Origin: Xanthomonas sp. GPE 39
GTDB taxonomy: Bacteria; Pseudomonadota; Gammaproteobacteria; Xanthomonadales; Xanthomonadaceae
Length of the DNA stretch: 64,000 nt
Reading direction: 5' to 3'
Assembly: GCF_000963005.1 (NCBI RefSeq)
Contig: NZ_JZHZ01000007.1
Location: 3,132,056-3,196,055 of the forward strand
Shown: positions 22,118 to 31,091 of the stretch, piece after piece
How the letters are laid out: the number at the start of each line of letters is the position of its first letter
Numbering within the stretch: position 1 is the first letter of the stretch
The notes under the pieces: model-generated
Seen by the model: only the letters and a program-made list of their open reading frames with translations
Databases searched by the model: none
Told to the model about the DNA's origin: nothing
Translations under genes and position numbers: made by a program

Positions 22118-22558
22118 CTACGCGCGCAGCAGGAACGTGACCGGGCCGTCATTGACGAGGCTGATGACCATATGCGCGCCAAAGCGACCGTTTTCCACCC
22201 CTGGCGGGTGCTGCGCCCGACATAACTCCAGCAAGCGATTGAAACCGCGTTCAGCCTCGGCAGGGGGCGCTGCGGTAGTGAAGCTGGGGCGCATCCCCGT
22301 GTCCGTATCGGCCGCCAGCGTGAACTGACTGACCAATAAAAGGCCTCCAGCAGTCTCGCGCAACGAGCGGTTCATGCGCCCGCTGGTATCGGCGAATACC
22401 CGGTAGCCGAGCAGGCGTTCGGCCATGCGTCGGAACGTAGCCTCGTGGTCTCCCGGCTCCACCGCCACCAGCGCCAGCAGGCCGGGGCCGATCCGACCGA
22501 TCACCTCTGCGTCGACGCTGACCGAGGCCTGGGTAACACGTTGGATCAAGGAGAGCAT
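22118..22558 (-). CDS. dtd: D-aminoacyl-tRNA deacylase Dtd
   Basis: Hydrolyses D-aminoacyl-tRNAs (and glycyl-tRNA(Ala)) and so protects translation. The 146 residues are the usual length and carry both active-site motifs: LLVSQFTLAAD and NDGPVTFLL. The start MLSLIQRVTQASV was chosen because the 37 residues upstream in frame are Arg/Val-rich lead-in. It is transcribed toward rpoD from 150 bases upstream. Confidence 0.96.
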   Translation of the reverse strand: MLSLIQRVTQASVSVDAEVIGRIGPGLLALVAVEPGDHEATFRRMAERLLGYRVFADTSGRMNRSLRETAGGLLLVSQFTLAADTDTGMRPSFTTAAPPAEAERGFNRLLELCRAQHPPGVENGRFGAHMVISLVNDGPVTFLLRA

Positions 22559-22735
22559 GCGCAACCGCCGAACACTGAACTGGGGACGCAAAAGCATCCG
22601 ACTTCGCCACCCCACTGTCACCCCACCCACGACCTCGTCAACTGACACGGCTGAGGGACGCCGGCTCACCCCGCGCGAGGACCGCCCCCATGCCAGCCAG
22701 CCGGGTGCGCGCTGCCAAACGGATAAACTGCACCG

Positions 22736-23650
22736 ATGAAACCCGCCATATGCGCTTCCCTGCTGTACCGCTGCGCCGCCGCTGTGGCACGCCTGCCCTG
22801 GCCATGGCTACGCCACCTGGCCGATGGTCTGGCCTGGTTGTGGCGGCGCATGGACGCGCGCGAAAGCCGGGTGGTGCGACGCAACCTGGAACTGGCCTAT
22901 CCCGAACTGCTGCCCAGCGAGCGTATCGCCCTGCACCACGACGTGCTGCGCTCCACCGCACGGCAGGCATTCGAAACCCTGGTGTTGTGGACACGACCGC
23001 CCGCGCAGAACCTGGCACGACTACGCCAGCGCCACGGCCAGGAACTCTACGACGCCGCACTGGCCTGCGGCCGTGGGGTGATCGTGGCCGCACCGCACTT
23101 CGGCAATTGGGAATTGCTCAACCAATGGTTGGCCTCACGCGGGGACATCACCATCGTCTACCGCGTCCCGGAGTCGGCCATCGGTGACGCCTTCCTGCAA
23201 CGGGTACGTCACGGCGAGGGGGTACGTCAGGTGCGTGCGGAAGGGCCAGCGGTACGCCAGTTGTTCAAGGTACTCAAGGACGGCGGCGCGGTCGGCATCC
23301 TCCCCGACCAGCAGCCCAAAGCCGGCGACGGGGTGTTCGCCCCCTTCTTCGGGGTGCCAGCGCTGACCATGACCCTGGTCAACCGTCTGGCCGAGCGTAC
23401 CGGCGCGACTGTGCTGTTCGCCTGGTGCGAACGCGTGGGCAACGAGCTGGAATTCGCCCTGCACGTGCAGCCGCCGCCCCCGGCAATCGCCGATGCGGAC
23501 CCGCTGCGCGCGGCTACCGCGCTCAACGCCGGAGTCGAGCGCGTGGCTCGACGCGATCCAGCCCAATATCAGTGGACCTACAAACGCTACACCCTGCGCC
23601 CTGACCCGAGCGAACCCAATCCCTACGCGACCGCCCGACATCCGCACTGA
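22736..23650 (+). CDS. LpxL/HtrB-family lysophospholipid (lipid A) acyltransferase
   Basis: Inner-membrane-associated acyltransferase that adds secondary acyl chains to lipid A or a related lipid. The 304 residues include one N-terminal hydrophobic helix, the NLELAYPEL segment, the catalytic H-x4-E pattern in APHFGNWELLNQW, VYRVPES, and a GILPDQQPKAGDG motif matching the family. Which of LpxL, LpxM or another acylation it performs cannot be told. It is divergent from dtd and converges on the GNAT gene 28 bases away. Confidence 0.9.
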   Translation: MKPAICASLLYRCAAAVARLPWPWLRHLADGLAWLWRRMDARESRVVRRNLELAYPELLPSERIALHHDVLRSTARQAFETLVLWTRPPAQNLARLRQRHGQELYDAALACGRGVIVAAPHFGNWELLNQWLASRGDITIVYRVPESAIGDAFLQRVRHGEGVRQVRAEGPAVRQLFKVLKDGGAVGILPDQQPKAGDGVFAPFFGVPALTMTLVNRLAERTGATVLFAWCERVGNELEFALHVQPPPPAIADADPLRAATALNAGVERVARRDPAQYQWTYKRYTLRPDPSEPNPYATARHPH

Positions 23651-23677
23651 ACACAGCCGGCAAACCGAAACGCGCGA

Positions 23678-24199
23678 TCAATCGTCCTGCGGATCGGCGG
23701 GGCCAGCGAGGATGCGCTGATAGAACGCCAGGTCCAGCCAGCGCCCGAACTTGAAGCCGGCTTCGCGCACGGTGCCGGCATGCACGAAACCCAGTTGTTC
23801 GTGTAACGCGATACTGCCGGCATTGCTGGCGTCGATGCCTCCGACCAGCACATGCACTCCGCGCGCCTGCGCGGTGTCGATCAGCGCCTGCAGCAGGCGC
23901 CGCCCAACCCCCTTGCCGCGATGCGCGCAATGCACATAGACCGAATGCTCGACGCTGTACTTGAACGCGGGCCAAGCGCGAAAGGGACCATACGTGGCGA
24001 AACCGAGCAAGGTACCGGCGGCGTCTTCGAGCCCAAGCACCGGCAATGCGCCGGCCTGCTTGGCCGCGAACCAGGCCGCCATGCTCTCCGGCGGGCGCGG
24101 ACGATAATCGTAGAGCGCGGTGGAATGCACGATGGCTTCGTTGAAGATTTCCAGGATCGCCATCGCATGGCGCGGCTCGGTGCAGTGAACAAGATGCAT
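23678..24199 (-). CDS. GNAT acetyltransferase, phosphinothricin-acetyltransferase-like
   Basis: A 173-residue acetyltransferase with the family start pattern (AILEIFNEAIVHSTALYDYR), the acetyl-CoA loop HRGKGVGRRLLQALI, and the terminal ALHEQLGFVHAGTVREAGFK and GRWLDLAFYQ. These mark the Pat/Bar-like group that acetylates amino-acid-like compounds. Actual substrate is unknown. The start MHLVHCTEPRH was chosen because the 141 residues upstream in the same frame do not resemble protein. Confidence 0.88.
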   Translation of the reverse strand: MHLVHCTEPRHAMAILEIFNEAIVHSTALYDYRPRPPESMAAWFAAKQAGALPVLGLEDAAGTLLGFATYGPFRAWPAFKYSVEHSVYVHCAHRGKGVGRRLLQALIDTAQARGVHVLVGGIDASNAGSIALHEQLGFVHAGTVREAGFKFGRWLDLAFYQRILAGPADPQDD

Positions 24200-24467
24200 G
24201 CGGAACGCTGCTGGGCGGGATGGGGCACAGTAGAAACCAATCGGCAGCACTTGAACACCGCCGCTCTCCGCAGTCGCGCTACCGCATTCGGCGCATCCGG
24301 TTGCATCACTGGGCCCGCACGAGCAGGCACAGTGCGTTCCACTCCATACACGCTGGCGCTGCACGCAAAGCGCGCGACAATGGCACGCGCGCCCATCGCC
24401 ACCGCGCGCCACCTCAGGACCATGGCGGCCTTGAAGCGCCGTCGTCGCCCCCCATCTGGAATCATGC

Positions 24468-25592
24468 ATGACCCGTCCACCCGCCATGTCCGCGCACACT
24501 TTCGGCGACCCTGCCGCGATCCGCAGCGAACGCGCGGCCTCGGAACTACGTGCCGGACGCCCCGTGCTGATCCAGGACCACAGCGGCCGTCTGCGTGCGG
24601 TCATGGCGCTGGACAGCAGCACCGAGCAGTCTTACCAACATTTCGCCCAGGCTGCGGCGCAACGGCACTACCTGTTCGTGACGCCCACCCGAGCACAGGT
24701 GCTGGGCCTGCGCGCGCCGCAGGGCGCACGCGTCGCCCTGGCCGGACAGTCCTACGAGGCCCTGGCGACGCTGGCCTACTTGCGTGACAGCCCGGCCCCC
24801 GCGCATTGGCAACCGGGCGACGCCCTCGATGCCGGCGCCGCCGAGATCGCGCGGCTAGGCTTGCTGCTGCCAGCCATCGTCGCCGTCGAACTCGACCGTG
24901 ACGACAGCGCATTCCAAGGCTGCCAGGCACTGCAACTGGCGGACCTGGAACACACCTGCGCCTTGGCCGCCACCGACCGTTACGAACTGGTCACCCGTAC
25001 CCAGGTACCGCTGCGCGACCTCGGCCCCGGCGAATTCGTCGTGTTTCGTGGCGGTGTGGCGCAACGCGACCAGGTCGCGATCGTGATCGGCCAACCCGAC
25101 CTGACCGCACCGGTGCCCGTGCGAGTGCACTCGTCCTGCCTGACCGGCGACCTGTTCGGTTCGCTCAAATGCGATTGCGGCGATCAATTACGGCATGGCC
25201 TGGCCATGCTCAAGCAACTCGGTGGCGGCGTGCTGCTGTATCTGGACCAGGAAGGTCGCGGTACCGGCATCGCCACCAAAATGCGCGCCTACGGCTACCA
25301 ACACGACGGACTGGATACCATCGACGCCGACGCGCAACTGGGCTTCGGCGCTGACGAGCGCCGCTACGCCGGCGCGGTGGCGATGCTGCGTGGGCTGGGC
25401 ATCGCGCGGGTGCGCCTGCTGACCAACAATCCCTCCAAGGCCGAGCGTCTGCGCGCGGCCGGTATCGAAGTCACCGAACGTCTTCCGATCACCGGCGCAA
25501 TCACCGCCGAGAACGAAGGCTATCTACGCACCAAAGCTGCCCGCGCAGGTCATGCGCTGGACGTGGACGCGTTGCTGCGGGCCACCCGTTAA
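24468..25592 (+). CDS. ribA: GTP cyclohydrolase II RibA with degenerate N-terminal domain
   Basis: Opens GTP to the diaminopyrimidine that starts riboflavin synthesis. The 374 residues are nearly twice the length of a stand-alone RibA. The C-terminal half has the zinc motif C224-x10-C235-x-C237 (SSCLTGDLFGSLKCDCG), DQEGRGTGIATKMRAY, LTNNPSKAERL and GIEVTERLP. The N-terminal about 170 residues resemble a dihydroxybutanone phosphate synthase by layout (ELRAGRPVLIQDHSGRLRAV) but lack the acidic RENEGD metal site. It complements the RibB at 11357-12514, which has the opposite defect. No riboswitch is visible upstream. Confidence 0.95.
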   Translation: MTRPPAMSAHTFGDPAAIRSERAASELRAGRPVLIQDHSGRLRAVMALDSSTEQSYQHFAQAAAQRHYLFVTPTRAQVLGLRAPQGARVALAGQSYEALATLAYLRDSPAPAHWQPGDALDAGAAEIARLGLLLPAIVAVELDRDDSAFQGCQALQLADLEHTCALAATDRYELVTRTQVPLRDLGPGEFVVFRGGVAQRDQVAIVIGQPDLTAPVPVRVHSSCLTGDLFGSLKCDCGDQLRHGLAMLKQLGGGVLLYLDQEGRGTGIATKMRAYGYQHDGLDTIDADAQLGFGADERRYAGAVAMLRGLGIARVRLLTNNPSKAERLRAAGIEVTERLPITGAITAENEGYLRTKAARAGHALDVDALLRATR

Positions 25593-25691
25593 TGTCGGAT
25601 CACAAATATAGCGCCACCAAGACGTGACAGGTTTTAATGCATGAAAAGACTTTGGCGGCGACACGCCAATGTCGTTGCGCCGTCTTACACT

Positions 25692-26447
25692 TTATCCTGC
25701 ATCGACAGATGCCTTGTTCAACCCAAGCACGTTGTAAATATGGAATCGCGCAATGCCAAGATATTCGTGCAGTGCCATATCCGCGATTGTCAAATTAATC
25801 GACAGCGGGATGAACGATGGGATCGCATTAATGTAGTCGCTCCTAGCAGGCGTCGGCTTGACCCCAAAGTGCGCGAAATACTCAAGAGAACGCCGCATGT
25901 GCACGCCTGAAGTCACCAGCACTATTCGGTCAGGCTTGATTACTTTCAGGATCGCTGCAGAGTTGCGAGCGTTCTCCCAAGTATTTTTGCTGCGCTCATC
26001 AAGGATCAAGTCTGTTTTACTGACACCCATCCGCACCATTGACTCGGCATAAACCGCCGCTTCAGAACGACCGTGTTTCTGCATGTCGCCGCCGCTGATC
26101 AGCACACGGCAATCTGCCAAAGCCATTTTGCATTCGCGATACAGCTCCAACCCTTTCACCAGGCGTGCATAGGCAAAGGACCCGACCTCAGGCGAGTCCG
26201 CACCATTGATGCGTTCGGTTCCCATGCCAAGTACCAAGATTGCATTTTTAGCACCCCACTGAGGGCGAGCAAGGACCCTATAGTCCGCCTGCATGTCATC
26301 CACCAATACTTGAGCCACTGGTCCACATGCGATTGCGATCAGCGCGCAAGCAGTTGCTGACCACACAGCGAAGGCTGTTTTCTTGCAATTTCTTCTGCAC
26401 AACAGAACACCAACAAGGGTTCCTAGCAGCATCAAGACTATTGTCAT
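25692..26447 (-). CDS. YdcF/SanA-like DUF218 membrane protein, low GC
   Basis: A 251-residue protein with two N-terminal transmembrane segments (MTIVLMLLGTLVGVLLC and VWSATACALIAIACG) and a DUF218 domain: NAILVLGMG, YARLVKGLELYR, VLISGGDMQKHGRSEA, NTWENARNSAAIL and IVLVTSGVHMRRS. E. coli members (ElyC, SanA) act in envelope integrity and peptidoglycan or carrier-lipid metabolism. Base composition is near 50 percent GC in parts, clearly below the neighbours, hinting at transfer. It sits at the end of the glycan cluster. A TATAAT at 26480-26485 is a probable promoter. Confidence 0.82.
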   Translation of the reverse strand: MTIVLMLLGTLVGVLLCRRNCKKTAFAVWSATACALIAIACGPVAQVLVDDMQADYRVLARPQWGAKNAILVLGMGTERINGADSPEVGSFAYARLVKGLELYRECKMALADCRVLISGGDMQKHGRSEAAVYAESMVRMGVSKTDLILDERSKNTWENARNSAAILKVIKPDRIVLVTSGVHMRRSLEYFAHFGVKPTPARSDYINAIPSFIPLSINLTIADMALHEYLGIARFHIYNVLGLNKASVDAG

Positions 26448-26479
26448 ATGGTCACCGTTAGAGCCTTGGCGGCGTTTTG

Positions 26480-26485
26480 ATTATA
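26480..26485 (-). promoter_or_regulatory. Probable -10 element for the DUF218 gene
   Basis: Consensus TATAAT on the minus strand lies 32 bases before the DUF218 start codon in an AT-rich patch. The matching -35 is weak. Confidence 0.45.
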
Positions 26486-26693
26486 AAATATCTCGATATA
26501 GTAGAACGCGCATGGCCCATGCAGTGTCCTTCGTTTTAGCTGCAGCACTGCGACGCTGGACTGCATACGACCGACACCCGCCACGGCGAAACACGGCTGC
26601 CGCAATATTACTGCCCGCAGACCAGGCACAGGCTCGATCTCGGCCATTGGACCAGCGCCGACTGCACTCGGCTGGTAAGCAGCGCCAGCCCCC

Positions 26694-27731
26694 TCAGCGC
26701 CCCGCACCACGCCCCCAATAGCCGATGCGGCGACGGATCTTCAGTTTGCGCCAGAAATTCCACGGTTTGCGCCGGGGATTGCGTCCGCCCTCGGCGACAA
26801 AGTCATCAATCGCCCGCAGCACGCGCTCGCTGGACAGGCCATCGCGGTACGGATGCAGGCCATCGGCGAATGCGCGTACTGCCGCCATCAATTCCGGTGG
26901 GCGCTGTAGCGCGCGGCGGATGGCAGGCTCGAACTGCGCTGGATCGTCGATGTCGATCAGTTGCGGGCCCGGACGTCGGTTTTTGAAGGTCACCACCGGC
27001 TTGTAGGTGAGCAAGAACTCGTTGAGCGCGGACGAGGTATCCGAGCACATCATGTCCACCTGCGGGAACAGTTCCAAAATATTGTCGTTCTCGGCGAAGC
27101 GCAAAAATTCACTCTCCAGCGCGCGATAACGCGCGACCATCGCCGGGTCCATCTTGGGATGAAAGGTGACGATCCAGCGCCACTCGCCGCTGCGCGAGAG
27201 CCGCTCCACCTCATCGTAGAGCAGACCGGCCGCACTCCACGACGGCGAGAACGTGGAGTGATACAGAATCACCGGCGGCTGCCGCACCGGGACAAGCTCG
27301 GCACCAATCTCGCGCATAAAGGGATCGAGCTTGGGAAAACCGGTTTCCTTGACCGCGAAATGGCCAAGCTTGCCCGCCAGCGCGCCGAACGCCTGCGTGT
27401 CGCGCGGGCCAGTGGTGCAGTACAGATCGAAAAACCCGCGAACGTAAATGTGACGGGGCTTGCCTGCGTCGAAACCATGAAAGGTCTCGACTTTCACTCC
27501 CGGGAAAAAATGCGGTACCGCGTTACTGGAGGTGATCACCGCATACGGATTCCACGCCAACACCTCCTGCACCGTCGCCAGATGACGCTCGTCGGCACTC
27601 AAATCCTCGGCACCGGGGCCATCGAAGAACCACGCCGCCTGATCGCCACGCGCGCGGATCGCCGCCTGTAATGGGCGCAGGATCGCCAGCGCGTAGCGTT
27701 CGGATCCATACAGCAGATAGTGCTTGCTCAT
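26694..27731 (-). CDS. CDP-glycerol glycerophosphotransferase-like protein
   Basis: A 345-residue cytoplasmic protein whose C-terminal two thirds resemble the CDP-glycerol:poly(glycerophosphate) transferase family: VETFHGFDAGK, ILYHSTFSPSW, WRWIVTFHPKMDP, the MCSDTSSALNEFLLTYKPVV segment with the conserved DxSS, and basic residues at the end. In Gram-positives these enzymes build teichoic acid; in Gram-negatives relatives add glycerol phosphate to surface glycans. The true acceptor is unknown. The start MSKHYLLYGS overlaps the GT2 stop as TGATG. Confidence 0.75.
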   Translation of the reverse strand: MSKHYLLYGSERYALAILRPLQAAIRARGDQAAWFFDGPGAEDLSADERHLATVQEVLAWNPYAVITSSNAVPHFFPGVKVETFHGFDAGKPRHIYVRGFFDLYCTTGPRDTQAFGALAGKLGHFAVKETGFPKLDPFMREIGAELVPVRQPPVILYHSTFSPSWSAAGLLYDEVERLSRSGEWRWIVTFHPKMDPAMVARYRALESEFLRFAENDNILELFPQVDMMCSDTSSALNEFLLTYKPVVTFKNRRPGPQLIDIDDPAQFEPAIRRALQRPPELMAAVRAFADGLHPYRDGLSSERVLRAIDDFVAEGGRNPRRKPWNFWRKLKIRRRIGYWGRGAGR

Positions 27732-28564
27732 CAGTGCTCCAGATCGTGCCATTGCAGTTGCGTCCGCGCCTGTTCCACCGAGTCAGGGTTGTACTGCATC
27801 TCGTAGTAACGCATGCGCTTGTAGAGCGCATAGCTGGCTGCAGTCTGCGCAACGACGAAGCCTCTCCAGCCATCCAGACACGCCCGACGCAGCAGATAAT
27901 CCTTCAAAAACGCGCCGACAAACACCAACGGGCTTTGCCACATTCTCACCGGCTTGCGTTTATCGCGCCAGCCAAGCGCCTTCAATTCAGCGTAGCGCAG
28001 CACCTTGAGCTGCTTATGCACCAAGGTCGGGTTATGCAGATGATGGAACGGTGGCGCAAATTCGGCGCTGGCGCCATCGAAGCGCAGCGACTCATGCACG
28101 CGCGCATCGCTCCAGCACGCCCGCCCACGGTGGTACAGACGCGCCAGACGCTCGCCGACCATCGGTTTGTACCAGCGCATCGGCGCGCCCATGTACCAGG
28201 TACTGCGCCGCAGCCACACCGCATCCACGCGATTGTCGCGCAACAGCGACGGTAGCCGCGCCAGGCATTCGGCACGCAGGGCATCGGACAGAAACTCATC
28301 GGCATCCAGCACGAGAATCCAATCGTATGCGGCCTGCGTGGAGGCGAAATTACGCTGCGGACCGAAGCCCAGCCATGCTTGCTCGACCACGCGTGCGCCG
28401 TGTGCGCGGGCGATGGCGACGGTGTCATCGGTACTGCCGCAGTCCACCACCAGCTTGTCGCCAGCGAACGGCACGCTGTCCAGGCAGCGCGCGATGTTGG
28501 CGGCTTCGTTGTAAGTCATCACCACCAGGCTAAGAGGCAAGGTGGTCACGCCGGGGTCGGCCAT
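27731..28564 (-). CDS. Family 2 glycosyltransferase, WaaE/KdtX-like
   Basis: Inner-face glycosyltransferase of 277 residues. It has SLVVMTYNEAANIARCLDSV, CGSTDDTVAIA, GFGPQRNFA and the metal-binding DxD as VLDADEFLSD. This pattern is that of the lipooligosaccharide-core glucosyltransferases (WaaE/LgtF group). The start MADPGVTTLP lies after a less likely 18-residue lead-in. It is coupled to the glycerophosphotransferase-like gene by a one-base overlap. Confidence 0.88.
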   Translation of the reverse strand: MADPGVTTLPLSLVVMTYNEAANIARCLDSVPFAGDKLVVDCGSTDDTVAIARAHGARVVEQAWLGFGPQRNFASTQAAYDWILVLDADEFLSDALRAECLARLPSLLRDNRVDAVWLRRSTWYMGAPMRWYKPMVGERLARLYHRGRACWSDARVHESLRFDGASAEFAPPFHHLHNPTLVHKQLKVLRYAELKALGWRDKRKPVRMWQSPLVFVGAFLKDYLLRRACLDGWRGFVVAQTAASYALYKRMRYYEMQYNPDSVEQARTQLQWHDLEH

Positions 28565-28641
28565 GGCACGCGGTATCCGGAAAGTGCGATGCGGACGACA
28601 AGCGATGCCAGGCGCCACACCGCGAGATGCGGGATGGCAGT

Positions 28642-29928
28642 CTACCGGCTTCGCGCCGCGCCTTCAGCGGTCGCGCCCGAGGCATCGGCGGCCTCGCGCG
28701 CCGCCAAGCCGATCAACACACCGACCAACGCGACGTAAAACCCGGTCGTCACCTGGTGCGCAAACATCGACTGGGTCATGCCACACAACACATAGGCCAC
28801 AACCACCATGATCCCCGCCGCCGCAGGGCCATGGAACTCGTGCTGCGGACGCCGTCGGTATAGGCGCACCAGCAGCCACATCGGCACGCCATAGATCATC
28901 AGGATCAACACTGTGCCCGGGATGCCCAGGGTCGCACTCCACTCGGCCAGATCGTTGTGTGCGTGCCCCAGATGGCAGCGCTCCACCCAGGTAGCACGCC
29001 GGCAGTCCGGCAAGCGCAACATGGCCGTATCGAAACGACCCACGCCAACACCGAGCAATGGGTGCTCGATGAAAGTCGCCGCTGCCACCTGCAAGCGCTC
29101 GATGCGCGCACCCGCTGAGGAATCGCTATCGCCTTGCTCGTAGCGTTGCACGTCGCGATGCAATTCGCTCAGGCGGGTCTGACGGGTCAGCGCGGGGACG
29201 TTCAAGACCACAATCGCCGCCAGCGCGGCGAGCGCGCCCAACATCAAGAGCCGGATTACGCCACTGCGCCAACTCGTGCCGCACAGCGCGGTGACCAGCA
29301 GCAGCAGCAGCACGCCCAGCCATACGCCGCGACTACCGCTGAGCAGGATGGTCGCACCACCGGCCACGATGGCGATGATCGCCCACGGCCAGTAACCGCG
29401 CGGACGGCAAAATACCGCCAACACCATCAGCGCCAGCACCACATCGGCCAGCACGATGGCGTTGCTCCAGCCCTCGGCGCGCGGCTGGCCCTGCAGCACC
29501 TGCACGCTGGCCAGCAGCAGTGCACCGAAGATGCCGAGCAACGCTCCCCACCACAACAGTCGCTGCGGCGGGCGTAACGCGTACACCCACAGTGCCGTCC
29601 ACGGCAACACCAAAAAGCGGGTGCGGTTATCCATTTCCTTCAGCGGCTGCCCGAAGTGAAGCACCGAGTACAGCGACACCCCGATCACCAACACAGCCAG
29701 GATCCATAGCCAGCGCAGCGAGGGCTGCAACGGCCGCACCGCCTGCCCCAGGCAAGGCAGCGCCAGCAGGCTGGTGATCAGCAGCAACAGACCGAACGGC
29801 AGCAGCCCGCTGCGCAGGCTCAACACCAGCGCCGGCAGGCACAACAACGCCAGGGCTGCTCCACGTTCAGCAAGTGCCTGGCGAAAGGGAACGAAAACGG
29901 TATGGCGGGGCACGCTGGATCGGGGCAT
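28642..29928 (-). CDS. O-antigen ligase / Wzy_C family membrane protein
   Basis: A polytopic inner-membrane protein of 428 residues with about ten or more helices. It has a large periplasmic loop containing EHPLLGVGVGRFD and GHAHNDLAEWSATLG, the conserved motif of the WaaL/Wzy_C family. Such proteins transfer O-antigen from undecaprenyl diphosphate to the lipid A core, or polymerise repeats. In this gene set the ligase role is more likely. The start MPRSSVPRHT was chosen because the 111 upstream in-frame residues are antisense to coding sequence of the next gene. Confidence 0.85.
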   Translation of the reverse strand: MPRSSVPRHTVFVPFRQALAERGAALALLCLPALVLSLRSGLLPFGLLLLITSLLALPCLGQAVRPLQPSLRWLWILAVLVIGVSLYSVLHFGQPLKEMDNRTRFLVLPWTALWVYALRPPQRLLWWGALLGIFGALLLASVQVLQGQPRAEGWSNAIVLADVVLALMVLAVFCRPRGYWPWAIIAIVAGGATILLSGSRGVWLGVLLLLLVTALCGTSWRSGVIRLLMLGALAALAAIVVLNVPALTRQTRLSELHRDVQRYEQGDSDSSAGARIERLQVAAATFIEHPLLGVGVGRFDTAMLRLPDCRRATWVERCHLGHAHNDLAEWSATLGIPGTVLILMIYGVPMWLLVRLYRRRPQHEFHGPAAAGIMVVVAYVLCGMTQSMFAHQVTTGFYVALVGVLIGLAAREAADASGATAEGAARSR

Positions 29929-29950
29929 CGAAAGGACAGCTAGAAGAAAT

Positions 29951-31018
29951 TCAGGATCCAGGATGATCCAAGTCGGAAACCCAACCCGACCTGACCTGTT
30001 CAAGGTCGGCATCACTGCGGCTTGGCGGATCAGGCGGCAAAACCTCACCGAGCAAATCGGCCACGGCAGCATGCAGGCATTCGCCAAACTCGCGTCGACG
30101 CAATTCGAAGAACCCGCGCGCCGCCGTGCCAAGGGCATCGCACTGCATCGGCGACAGCGCCAGGGCCTGCGCGACTGCGCGTTCGATACCAGCGACGTCG
30201 ATGCGATAGCGCACACCGAGGTTGTCAACGCCCTCACCGACCGGATCGACCAGTAGCCCACGCTCGGCAGTCACCAGTTCGTTCATCGGCGCGCCATTGG
30301 TGGTAATCACCACCGCGCCGACGCTCATCGCCTCCATGATGTAGTGACCGAAGCCCTCGACCTCGGACGGACACAGGTGGAAACGGTGCGCGTTCTGCAG
30401 GCGGCGCAATTCGCCCTGATCCAGATAACCCGTCAGATAATCGATGTTCTCGGCCTGGATGGAATGCGGCCGCTTCGCGCTCTGCACCACCGTCAGCCGC
30501 GGCCATTCAGGATGCTTCGCCCAAGTCTGCAGTAATACTGCAGTACCCTTGGCCGTACTGCGCCCTGCCACATGCAAGCAGGCGCGCTCGCGCGGCACCT
30601 GCGGGCAGTAGCAATCGTCGCTGCAGAAACCGATGAAGGCGGTCGCCGGCCCCATCGTAGCGAAGCGCTGCTCGGCCTGACGGGTCTTACACAGCACCTG
30701 TTTGAAGCGAGGCAGCCAGCGTAGCCACTTGGTGAGGAACCATTCCGGATTGGGTACCAACGCGTTGCAGCGGCCACTAACCAAGCAGCGCGGATACACA
30801 CGCTCGAGGAAGATCTGCAGATCGGCGCGGCCACACAGCAAGCTGTGCAAGCACAGACGCAGTTCGCGCAACCGATTGGACAGGCGCACGGTGCCGAACC
30901 CCAGCACCTCGACCCGATAGCGACCGCTGCTGCGTAAAGTTTCGGCGACCAACTGCAAATCGCGACTCAATCCGCTTCCGTTATCACGGCTGATGACGCG
31001 GATCAGGCGCGGCCGCAT
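29951..31018 (-). CDS. Family 4-type (GT-B) glycosyltransferase
   Basis: A 355-residue retaining glycosyltransferase. The donor-binding part near the C-terminus shows the E-x7-E pattern in FHLCPSEVEGFGHYIMEAMS, followed by VVITTNGAPMNELV. An N-terminal acceptor domain contains ISRDNGSGLSRDLQ and a cysteine-rich stretch FCSDDCYC. It lies 22 bases upstream of the O-antigen ligase and belongs to the same leftward glycan cluster. The sugar transferred is unknown. Confidence 0.85.
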   Translation of the reverse strand: MRPRLIRVISRDNGSGLSRDLQLVAETLRSSGRYRVEVLGFGTVRLSNRLRELRLCLHSLLCGRADLQIFLERVYPRCLVSGRCNALVPNPEWFLTKWLRWLPRFKQVLCKTRQAEQRFATMGPATAFIGFCSDDCYCPQVPRERACLHVAGRSTAKGTAVLLQTWAKHPEWPRLTVVQSAKRPHSIQAENIDYLTGYLDQGELRRLQNAHRFHLCPSEVEGFGHYIMEAMSVGAVVITTNGAPMNELVTAERGLLVDPVGEGVDNLGVRYRIDVAGIERAVAQALALSPMQCDALGTAARGFFELRRREFGECLHAAVADLLGEVLPPDPPSRSDADLEQVRSGWVSDLDHPGS

Positions 31019-31091
31019 GCACCGCCTCCCTGCCGCGCAGCGCACGCGCCGCCACCGACTCCGCGGCACCAGCAAGGAGTGTGAGCACAGC

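Noticed and set aside
25651-25670. TTGGCG/CGCCAA hairpin after ribA as a terminator
   Set aside because: Only a 6-bp stem with no T-run on either strand.
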